Positions 54,847-64,000 of a DNA stretch of 64,000 nt are shown piece by piece (within the stretch, counting starts at the first letter, position 1; each line of letters opens with the position of its first letter). The notes below the pieces were generated by a model. It did not search any database, was not told the DNA's origin, and saw only the letters and a program-made list of their open reading frames with translations. The stretch comes from Globisporangium splendens (Eukaryota > Oomycota > Peronosporomycetes > Pythiales > Pythiaceae), in the NCBI GenBank assembly GCA_006386115.1, contig VFIW01000075.1, forward strand, positions 160,610-224,609. The letters are read 5' to 3'. Position numbers and translations under genes: made by a program.

Positions 54847-56608
54847 ATGGCGCTCTACGACCAAGTCGAATGCGCGCGCAAGGGCCGATGCGCAGTCGCG
54901 CGGCAGCGCATCGCTGCAGGCACGCGCATCCTGCTGGCGTCCGCGTTCGCGTCCATCTCTGTCTCAGCGTGCAACTGGTGCTTCAGTACACCTCAGACGC
55001 AAAAGCTGCAGAAGTGCGGCGGGTGCCACCGCGTCAAGTACTGTTCGCGGAAATGCCAGCAGCTCGACTGGACGCGCAGTCTCCACGCGAAGGAGTGCGC
55101 TGCGTGGAAGCACGTGCCCAAGCACATCAAGGGCGAGTCTATGCAGACGGTGCTGCTGGTGACGCGCATGGCCGCCAAGCTGTTCCTGACGGATCAAGAG
55201 CACTCGGCAGATGGGCAAGCGATGCTGCAACTGCGCCATCACTATGGTAATGAGTCTCTCTGTATGCATAATGCTTGGATTTTATCTATTATAATAGACA
55301 TAATGCTGTGTGTGCTGTAAATGCAGATGACCATAGAGAGGACAAACGGCGGCAATACCTCGAGATGACGCAGCTGGTGCTCGCGCTGCTCGCGCGCTCA
55401 AAGTTCAATGCGCGCGGTGCGAGTTTCGAAGAGCTCGCGGAGCTGCTCGAGGAGAAGATCGTGCGGCTCTTTTGCCGCGTCAACTGCAACGCGTTCACGG
55501 TCTCGGACGATCTGTGCATGCCTCTGGGTATCGGCGTGTTCCCACATGGCGCACTGTTCAATCACTCGTGCGACCCGAATTGCGTCGTGAGCTTCGAGCA
55601 GCAGCAAATGGTCGTGCACACCATCAAAGACGTGCAGCAAGGCGATGAATTGACGGTATGTACTAACACCTCTCCATATGCATTGATGCATACCTTCAAC
55701 TCGCATACAAACACAACCAATTGTTTGCTGTCGTCTAGATCTCGTACATTGAGCTCTTGGAGTCCACACCAAAGCGCCAACACGCACTGCGCGAGTCGTA
55801 CTTTTTCGAGTGCGATTGCTCCAGATGTCGCAATGCTGTGTCCGAAAGTAGCACACATGATGATTGGTTCCTCTATGGATATGCATGCCGGAACACCACT
55901 GTATGCGGTCAACAGGGGGTCGTTGTCCTGGACGCGACGAAGGAAGATCAAACTTTGGTTGCTCGTTGTAAATCCTGTGGATCCGAACGTTCTAAATCGG
56001 AGATTCAACGCTATGAAGACGAGTGTGAACGCATTGAGCAGGAGCTCAAGGCTCAGAAGCAGCTGCCGTCTTCTCCAGAGACTGTATGGAGACTCTATCA
56101 GCAGTTGTGGTTTGCGTTTCACGGCAAGCTGCATTTGCATCAAAGAAATATCCGCATTGCGTCATTGGCGCGAGATATGGGCACCTTTCTCCTCGAGAAC
56201 CCGCCGTCAAGTTTTCTAGATGGAGAAGAGGCAATCCCCACTGCACCGATGTATTATTTCATGCAAGAATTGCATGCGACCGAGTGGATTTTGCCGACGC
56301 TAAAGCTCCCGTCGCGTGGCCTCTTGCATTTCCAACTCGCCAAGTTATACTATGAAGGCAGAGACGAATATTCGTCGAGGTCGTGCTCGAAAACTGTTGG
56401 AACCGAGAAGGAGAGAGAGCATTTCCATCACGCGCTTTCAATGTACGTGCTGACCATTGAGGTGTTGAGTGGTATGAACACTGTTATTCTGACGTTTGAG
56501 CTGTTCTGTTACTTTTCTAGCCTAAATACCGCGTACGGATCAGACAATGCGCTGGTTCAAGTAGCACGATCGTATTTGGATGAAGTGGCCCGAGCATCCC
56601 AGATGTAA
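54847..56608 (+). CDS. SMYD-family SET/MYND lysine methyltransferase (3 exons)
   Basis: A predicted 532-aa SMYD protein. Exons are 54847-55246, 55327-55655 and 55739-56608; both introns (55247-55326, 55656-55738) are GT-AG. The N-terminal S-sequence begins the SET domain. The MYND finger interrupts it at residues 42-84 (CNWC, KCGGCHRVKYCSRKC, HAKEC). The SET core follows, with GALFNHSCDPNCVVSFE giving the NHSCxPN cofactor/substrate motif, then QGDELTISYIELL. A post-SET CxC (FFECDCSRC) comes next. The C-terminal half is helical, as in the TPR-like domain of SMYD proteins. It methylates lysines in histones or other proteins; targets vary within the family. A GT..AG pair of 49 bases inside exon 3 would create a stop if spliced and is therefore rejected. 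It ends 66 bases from the next, convergent gene. Confidence 0.92.
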
Positions 56609-56674
56609 CGATGGATTTCCTTTTATTGTATCACGGTCTAAGCTACTCAGTCCCACTTCTTGTCTTGCATGTTC

Positions 56675-59600
56675 CTACAGATTGAAGTAGGGATCAACTT
56701 TCGCCTTGTAGGCCGCTTTCGCAAATGCTGTCGGCAGCAGTTTGTTGAGAATTCCGTGGCCCAACATCTGGATTCGCGTGTTTGACGGGACTTCGAACAT
56801 GACTTGGTGGATCTGGTGGACGAGCAGAAGCTCCGGATTCAACGTGACTTTGTCTACGATCACATCGTTCGGGTGGCGGATGCGATCCACTGTCTCTAGT
56901 TGGTTACCGTTGCTCCCTTTCTTCGCTTGATCATCGATCATCTTCTGCAACTTGCTGTTGATCGCAAGGAATGAGCGCTGGAGCACGGCTTCGTCCAGTG
57001 GATTTATCTCCATCAAGTGTGAAATCCCAGTCAAGTGACGGGCTCAAGTGCTTTTTCCGCAACTTGGTTTTAGCCATTTCCAGAAAATACGCGTGTTCGT
57101 CGTCAATTTGCTCAAACTCGGTGCTGAATTTGCGCAAAATCTCGTGACGGGATGCTACCTCTCTCTTATCGCTGCTCTTGTTGCATGGGTGCATCGAAAT
57201 CGCGTACAGCGGCGTCACGGGGCGCTTGTTCACGTCGTTCACGGTCAACTTCACACTCGGTGTAAGATCCAAGAGCGTGGCAAGTACGTGATAGTCTGGA
57301 TGCTTCGCGCTCGCTCCCAGTATAAGCGCCCGCCGTCCATTGCGCTCCTGTGGATTGCTCGAAAGAACGAAGGGTGCGCTTCTGATCAAAAGCTGGATGT
57401 TTTCGACCGGCTGACCGCTCGTGATCGCCAAGTGAAGAGGCAGCTTCGCTTGTTCATTGTACACCTGGCAACCAGCAATGTCGTGGTCGCAGAGTAGCTG
57501 GAGAACTTGAAGCCTCCGATCAGTGGACTCTGAAGCGGAAGAAGTAGTTGCAGGGGCGGCTCCTGCGGCGAGATGCAACGGGAGGTCGTTGTTTGGAAGG
57601 CATTGCATGCTGCATGCCTCGGGCATCTTGAATACGATCGACTGGATGAGCTCGAGTGCATTCGGCTGGTGGAGGATCGAATAATGCAACAGTGTCACGC
57701 GTTTCGGCGATCGTCGTCCATTCCAAGATCGAAGAAGACTCGATTTTCTCGGCCAAGGTGACCGTAGAGATCCACATTTCGTGCACAAGTTTCGGCGAGA
57801 ATCCATATTTGATGGCCAAGTGGATCGGCAGCAGGTTATTCGACGCTTTCCTGACCAGCAATGCTTCTGAAAACTGCAGCATGAGGTGGTGTGCAAGCCA
57901 TTCCCACCCTTCTCGGCGTGTCTGTGCTTCGGCGCTGCTCTCAGATGAAGTGTGTGCCGTGGTTTGCTTCAGTTTTTCAAACGCGTCCATCGCCAAGTGA
58001 AGCGGGAGATCGCCATGTTTGGTTCGAAAGCAGCACAGTCTTGATGCATCCAAGTATTTGAGAAATGCGTAAATGACCGACTTGGTGTACGCGGAACAAG
58101 CATCGAAGCGATGGATCGCGACGTGGAACGGCGATTCCCCATGATGGTTGAGCATGCATGCTACGTCGACAGAGATCAAACCGCTGCCCAGAATCCAGCG
58201 CAGGAGTTCAATCGACGCGCGGTGCACTACAGCAATGTGAAGCGGTGTGTCACCACACCGAGTCTTCATTTCCCAGATTGTTTTCGAAGCTGTAGATTTG
58301 GCTCGGATGTCTTTTCTAGGCTTGCTGCCGATGAGAATACGAAACAAGTCGATGCTGCTTCGTCGCTCTCGGAACGCCAGGTGAAGTGGCGTCATTCCAA
58401 ACGTGTCAGTTTCGTACAGCGCTGCCGAGTACCCTTGCGAGATGGCTGCGACCACACGGACGGGGAAATCGGCATGTCGCGCGACGTAATGCAGCGGCAG
58501 GTAAGCTGCACCTTGGCTGCTTCGCTGCTGTAATTGCCGCCGGTATCGCCTCGCGATCAACTCAGTGAGAATGTGCTGCCGTTGTCGCAGCGGAGTCCAA
58601 ATGTCTCCGAGAAGTTTCTTGTGCACCAATTGAGCGACATGCCACAGATACATTGCGGCCGGAACAAACATGGATGCTCGAGGTGGTTGTGCCTTCGTCG
58701 CGGAGTTTTTGATGAGCAATGGATGACTATGTACGAAGCCGTTCGTCTCGTAGAATCGCTTCTTGGAGCGCATCTTACGCTGCTTTTTCTGAAATTCGTA
58801 CTTTTCCAGCTTGGTGTCGCAATCTTCAAAGTCAAATGGCGGACGAGTCGATATCTTGGCGCAGTGCAGCGGTCGATCCAGTAGGACATGACCACTTTCC
58901 AAGTCTTCGTAGTAGTAAAAGAGTGTGTCCAGGTCCACGTGCGGTCGGAATCGAGTTTCGATCATCTTGCGCACGAAACTGCGCGTCACGTAGCCCTTTG
59001 CGATCTTTTGGATCGTTTGCGCGGCATCCGGACGCATCAATGGCCGCGTGGAGATCGTGATTTCGTGGATGAGATCGACGACACACTCAACGACTTCGGG
59101 CTCGATCCGCGTGACGTCCAAATGTGCGTACCGCCGTTTGCAGGTTGGGATAAACACACTACGCTTCTTCTGGACCAAGCTCTCGTCGCTTGCTTGCTTC
59201 TTCTTCTTCATGTCGTTGCGCTTGTCGGCAAGCTCGTCTTTCCAGTCTCCAAGTGCCTCTTTGAGATCGTCGAGCGAGAACTTGAGCATCCGTGTTTTCG
59301 CCATTTCCAGCCCCACTGACAGCGATGCGCTGGCCTCAAGCACCGATGGCCGTTTGCCTTTTCCCTTTTTCGAGAGGAGCTGCTTGTCTGGAGTTGCTGC
59401 CGTCGTCGTTACAGTGCTACTACTTGGCTGCTTTTTAGGCGATGGAGACCTGTCGGGACGCTGGAACGCGCTCCAGAACGTCCAGAATTCGTCCATGCTC
59501 ACCTGTTTATCGCCACTCGTGTCCATGACCTGCAGCATCTGGTGCACCTGTGCGTCGTCCATGGGATGACCGAGCGCTCTCGTGAGCTGCTGCAGTTCTT

Positions 59601-61978
59601 TCTCATCCAGGAAACCCGATCCGTTCGTGTCAAACGCACGAAACAGCGTCTCGACCTGCTTGCGTCGTGTGTCTTGATCATTTTGTGCTTGCTCTTGCAA
59701 CTTGTACTTGCGCATCGCCTTGTGCTGTTGCTCCTTGGCTTTGGGGCGTGCTTTGGCCTCCTGGGCTTGCAATTTTGCCTGTGCCTTTGCTTTCGCGGTC
59801 TCGATTTCGTCTTTGTCGCGCTCCGAAGCCTCGAATGCGTCATACCACACCAGAAAGGCTTCCAACTCGACTTCCTGGCTCAGCGTGTCGTCTCCGTGCA
59901 CCAACTGCTTCAATGCGTTCCGGTACGCGAGCCCTTTGAGCTGGTAGTGTCCAAGCACAGCGACCAGCCTCGGCAACAGATTCGACTCAAAGTACACTTG
60001 CTGCTGCTGTTGGTCGTGGTTGTCATCTCCTCCTACGCCGGCCTGCGTCAACTGCAGTGGACTTGAGCCTGCACGAAGGATCAGTGCGTCGGCATTCTCC
60101 AGAAACGAGCGGCGCAATTCGCGGCGTTGGGCAACACGTTTGGCGATTTTTCCATCTTCCGTCTCTTCTTCTTCCAACTGAAGCTTCGTGCGCCACCAAA
60201 TCTTGAATTCATCCAGACTCACACTCCCATCGCCACTCGTGTCGAGTACGCAAAAGAGCTGCTTGATTTGGAGCTCATCGGTGTGAGAAGATATGCCTGA
60301 CGATGGACTCTGCAATAACGCGCGATAGAATTTGCGAAATTCGTCGAACGAGATGCTGCCACTTTCGTCCAGATCGTAGTGATGAAACATGCGCGTGATG
60401 CGCTCGTCGTTCGACAATGTTGTTGTGTGGCTGCCTCCACCACCGAATTTGCTCAGGAAGCTCGACATTTGCGAATTCAGCTGCGGCGGATCCCATTGCG
60501 TCGCACCGCTGAGCTCGTGGTAGTAGTACACTTGACCAGAAGTGGACTCAACTAGTTCTTCCCAATCGTTCATCTCCACTTTGCGGATGCTGTAAAGAAA
60601 CCATGCCGTGACCGTCGCTCCATCCAAAGTCGCAGTATCCAGCATTGATCTCGTGGAATCACTGCTGCTACTCCCTCTATCACCAGCACCAAAGCGACTT
60701 CGGATCTGGTGAATCGCGCTCTCGACGTGCTTCTTGCGTGTCATGGGATGGTCCAGCTGGACCAATACGCGCGCACATTGGCCCAGATCCCACGAACGTT
60801 GCAATGGCACCTCGCCGCGTTGCTGTTGGTCGCCATCGTGGCTACTACCAGCAGCATCGCTTGAGTTTTGGCATTGCACATCGAAAAACAATGCGATCTT
60901 CTTGCTCCAGTCCATTTTCGTGCTTGGGAACAATCTCAACAGTAGATTCACGATATTGTGCTCCATATCTGGATGGTTCCAGCGCTCCATCTGCGTCTGC
61001 ATATTCCGGAACGTCACGGGAAGATTATTCTTATGCAACACGTCGATGCGTTCCCAGGTCGCGCCTGACGACTTCAGACTACTGCTAGTGGTGCTGTCGA
61101 GCTGCGTGCGGCGCATTCGTGACCCAGTAGTAGCTGAATGCGTCCCACGAGATGACTTCCTGCGCACTGAACGGACCAACTTCGCGCATGAGCGTACGAG
61201 CACTTTCGCTGCCATTGGGGAGCGACTGTCCAATCGCAACGCACATGTCTTCAAATTTAGTGCCATCGAGTGCTCCCGAACCGTCATCGTCATATTTTGT
61301 GAACAACACGCGCAAATCTTGTAGCATTTCCATATTTCCAGCTTCTGTAAGCAGTGATTGGATCGGATCCGCAACAGTTGAGGCTGCAGAGCGTTTGACT
61401 TCCTGGACCAGGACATCATTCCATAAACACTGCACGAGACTCGGTAATTCCCACTTCGACTCGCCCGTGACGGTGTTGTAGAAGTACTTTGACGTACTGA
61501 GGCCATTGCTGATGCTCACGGACTGGTCCGCCGTCATATTCACGACACACTCTTCCCATATGGGCTCCGCAACTGGGACGACTCGTTCTTCACGAACGTA
61601 CATGCGCGCGTTCGCCAAGTCCCGCTCCACCCGCATATCCTGGAGCAGCCACGTGACGAAATCGTAGCGCAGGACCTGCATCGAATTTGTCGTGTCCAGC
61701 TCGTTCATGAGACGGAATTGCTCGCTCTCATCGCGGAGCGCTCGACCCATGCGGCGACACAACTCACCAAGATCCCCGAGCGCGACGCTCTCACCCTCTC
61801 CTTCAGGACACAACGCGGCAAAGCATGCGTACGCCTCGGCATCCAGTCGCCAGTACTCGGCCGCATACTCTGGATCCTGGTCTTGGGTAGCAGCATCTTC
61901 CAGTCCTGCATTGTCATGCTCGAAGGTGGTGCCATCGTTATACCCGTAGGCGTCGGAAAACCCAGACGCTTGCTCCAT
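56675..61978 (-). pseudogene. WW / EF-hand / IQ / ankyrin giant protein, frame broken three times
   Basis: About 1766 codons, intronless but spread over three reading frames. Each break needs removal of one base: near 61102-61125, near 57700-57710 and near 57040. Domain order: WW-like (about 140-179, KYFYNTVTGESKWELP), EF-hand (LFTKYDDDGSGALDG), second WW (YYYHELSGATQWDPP) and four more EF-hands (YDLDESGSISFDEF, LDTSGDGSVSLDEF, FDTNGSGFLDEKEL, MDTSGDKQVSMDEF). Then a Lys-rich coiled coil, an IQ motif (TIQKIAKGYVTRSFVRKM) and ankyrin repeats (MTPLHLAF, DTPLHIAV, ESPFHVAI, DLPLHLAM) continue almost to the C-terminus. Domain integrity on both sides of each break suggests recent frameshifts or assembly errors in a working gene, so 'pseudogene' is provisional. 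The role is probably a calcium-responsive scaffold. Confidence 0.8.
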
Positions 61979-62155
61979 CCAGCGTTGACCTTTGGTGTTT
62001 GGCGTGCTTGCACCACACCAAAAGCGTCGCGTCGCAACATGAGACTGGGCGAACGAAGAGTCTCATTTTGTCCTACTGGCCGCGTCGATCGATCGAGTCG
62101 TTTTAATATTTCTTCTTCGATCTTCTGTGAGAAGATCTCGTTTGTTCTCGTTGCG

Positions 62156-62168
62156 TCATTTCCAAAAT
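62156..62168 (+). promoter_or_regulatory. Putative Inr/FPR-like core promoter of GST 1
   Basis: TCATTTCCAAAAT lies 52-64 bases before the GST start. It matches the TCATTYY initiator followed by an A/T-rich flanking element reported for oomycete promoters. Motif match only. Confidence 0.4.
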
Positions 62169-62219
62169 AGCTCCGTCAGCCACAAGACTCAAGCCCAACC
62201 AGACACAAGAAAGATCGCC

Positions 62220-63170
62220 ATGACTCTCCAACTGTACGCCAACTTGATCAGCCAGCCCAGTCGCGCGGGTACTGAGCAATTGCCTTTCCATTGTAATGTA
62301 CCGACGTATGTGATTAACTTGTGTGTGTGTGTGTGTGTTCTCGTTTTATGGAATTGCAATCGTGCCAGTTGCCTGGGTGCTCAAAACCAAGAACGTCAAC
62401 TACGAGCTCGTGCAATCCGACTTTGGCAGCCCCGTGTTCACATCGTCCGACTTTCTAGCACTCAATCCGAATGGCTTGATCCCCGTGTTGAAAGACGGCG
62501 ATTTCTCGATGTTTGAAGGGTATGTACGAGTGGACATGCACACTCACACGATAGAGAGAAGAAGGGTCAACCGATGGTTTGTGCTTGTGAACTGTAGGAA
62601 CGCTATCTTGATCTACTTGTCGGAGAAGTTTGGATGGACCGATCTGTTCCCAAACGACATCAAGACGCGCGCCAAGATCCACCAGTACCTGCACTGGCAC
62701 CATACGAATACGCGTCTGCTCACTTCACAGGTGTTCGTGCCGTTGATCCACTCGAAGATCAACGCGCTCACTCCGCAAGACGAAGAATACCTCAAGAATA
62801 TCGACAAGGTCATCGAGAAGAACGCGGGGTTGCTGGAAAAGATCCTCATCAAGGACTACATCGCCGAGACGGACGCGCCGACGATCGCAGATTACGCGGC
62901 GTACTGTGAGTTCGGCCAGACAGAGCTCATGGGTCTCTTCGACTTCAGCAAGTACCCGAAGGTGTCGGCCTGGCTCAAGCGCATGAAGGTGAGGGGGCTT
63001 ACAATAGCATTTTGTCATTATATCGGTGCATTTTAGTGCGATTCTCGTGCGAATTCTAATTTGGTCTGCCTGCGTGCAACATTTAGGACATTCCGTTCCG
63101 CACTGAGATCCACGAAGTCCTCGCTGGCTTCTTGGAGAGCGTGGGTCTCGCTGCGTCTCAGAAAGCGTGA
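62220..63170 (+). CDS. Theta-like glutathione S-transferase (4 exons)
   Basis: A 224-aa GST. Exons are 62220-62268, 62369-62519, 62598-62988 and 63087-63170; the three introns are GT-AG and keep frame. A TG microsatellite sits in intron 1. The N-terminal thioredoxin fold has the catalytic-serine-type motif LISQPSRAVAWVLK, and the glutathione site shows GLIPVL and NAILIYL. The helical C-terminal domain has HWHHTNTR, TDAPTIADYAAY (N-capping box region) and YPKVSAWLKRM. Theta-like enzymes conjugate glutathione to small electrophiles and are common in oomycete detoxification. The gene is divergent from the WW/EF-hand gene, 241 bases away, and convergent with a second GST. Confidence 0.95.
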
Positions 63171-63468
63171 CTGAGCACATGAATATGGACATGCTTTCTT
63201 CGCCATTTTCTCGTTTTGTGGATTTGCATTGTGCTTGATTAACGAATGCACCCTTTAACAAAAATGCAAGTTCTGTTCACATTTTTTTCACACAATGAAG
63301 TCGCATACTGCAGTCAATAGTACATGACGTCAAATCATGCAAAAGTTGTTCAAAAATGCAAAATGCTTTTCTATTCCGTTCAGCGAATTAAAGGATCGAC
63401 CAATCAGTATAAATTGGCTGCGAGACCTGAAGACCCGAGGCAGCATGTTGATTTGACCGCGACACTTC

Positions 63469-64000
63469 TCAGTTCGCCGTGGCTGGGAGAAGACCGACCT
63501 CGGCCAGGAAACCGTCGAGCACTTGGTGAATCTCATCGTGGAAGGGAATATCCTATACAGTCATCGCCATGAGAGGAAACACATTGTGAGTCGGCACATA
63601 AATCCAGGCCACCAGTGGTAAAACGAGTGCCAACTGTGTGTATGTAGCAGTAGTACCTTCATGCGCTTGAGCCAGGCCGACACCTTCGGGTACTTGCTGA
63701 AGTCGAAGAGACCCATGAGCTCTGTCTGGCCGAACTCACAGTACGCCGCGTAATCTGCGATCGTCGGCGCGTCCGTCTCGGCGATGTAGTCCTTGACGAG
63801 GAACGTCTCGAGGAGCGCGGTGGTCTTGGTGAGCAGGGCGTCGATGTTCTTGAGGTGCTCCTCGTCTTCTGGCGTGAGCGCGTTGACCTTGGAGTGGATC
63901 AACGGCACGAGCACTCGCGGAGTGAGCAGACGCGCGTTGGTGTGGTGCCAGTGCAGGTACTGGTGGATCTTGGCGCGCGTCTTGACGTCGGCTGGGAAGA
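63469..64000 (-). CDS. Theta-like glutathione S-transferase, partial (window edge)
   Basis: The 3' part of a second GST; the 5' part lies beyond base 64000. The penultimate exon runs from the edge to 63657 and the last exon is 63552-63469, joined by a GT-AG intron (63656-63553). The visible protein starts in the middle (KTRAKIHQYLHWHHTNAR). It carries TDAPTIADYAAYCEFGQ and YPKVSAWLKRM, identical to GST 1 in these segments, and ends DGFLAEVGLLPATAN. The last-exon length (84 bases) and the intron position equal those of GST 1, so the two are tandem-derived but inverted duplicates. The 3' ends are 298 bases apart. Confidence 0.93.

Noticed and set aside
56471..56519. Possible 49-base GT-AG intron in SMYD exon 3
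   Set aside because: Splicing would give an immediate TAA, while the unspliced frame continues sensibly to the end.

Overview
The window looks like a nuclear chromosome segment of an oomycete (Peronosporales/Pythiales-like). I infer this from several traits: short GT-AG introns (mostly 45-135 nt) in otherwise compact genes, GC-rich coding sequence in gene islands separated by AT-richer gene-poor stretches, and oomycete-type protein architectures. The last include a bZIP-type protein with a START-like C-terminus, a START-FYVE protein, a full-size PDR transporter, a B-box/SAM/kinase fusion, and theta-like GSTs. No organelle, bacterial or CRISPR signal is present, and I recognised no tRNA or rRNA gene.

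Layout. 0.4-3.5 kb: centrin (+) and the ribosome-biogenesis factor NOC2 (-), convergent. 4.9-6.6 kb: a CAMK-type Ser/Thr kinase (+). 7.4-11.8 kb: a full-size ABCG/PDR drug pump (-). 12.3-16.0 kb: a decayed block made of the 3' part of an RNase H-bearing LINE (-), abutting a truncated, nonsense-mutated kinesin-2 copy (+). 16.1-17.8 kb: a bZIP/START-like protein (-). 20.1-21.2 kb: tetraspanin (-). 22-26.7 kb: gene-poor DNA with an LRR fragment, an orphan GST exon and possible retroelement debris. 26.7-28.9 kb: a six-exon MFS/SV2-like transporter (+). 30.8-36.8 kb: a START-FYVE protein (+), an unrecognised 599-aa protein (+) and a PhoD-like phosphatase (-). 37.5-41.5 kb: an unrecognised protein (-) and the B-box/SAM/MAP2K-like kinase (-). 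42.1-50.6 kb: two paralogous WRC-like zinc-binding-motif proteins (-) flank a gene-poor 5-kb stretch with degenerate repeats and a membrane-anchored CobW-type GTPase gene (-). 51.6-56.6 kb: a Tul1/FLY-like transmembrane RING E3 ligase (-), divergent from a SMYD SET/MYND methyltransferase (+). 56.7-62.0 kb: a very large WW/EF-hand/IQ/ankyrin protein (-) whose reading frame is broken three times. 62.2-64.0 kb: two convergent theta-like GST genes, the second cut by the window edge.

The genes do not form an operon-like pathway. Themes are calcium and kinase signalling (centrin, CAMK, EF-hand protein, MAP2K-like kinase), membrane transport and detoxification (PDR pump, MFS transporter, GSTs), lipid or endosome sensing (two START-like proteins, FYVE, tetraspanin) and Golgi/ER protein quality control (Tul1-like). 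Exon structures were worked out by eye from splice dinucleotides, frame and family motifs. No database or alignment was run.
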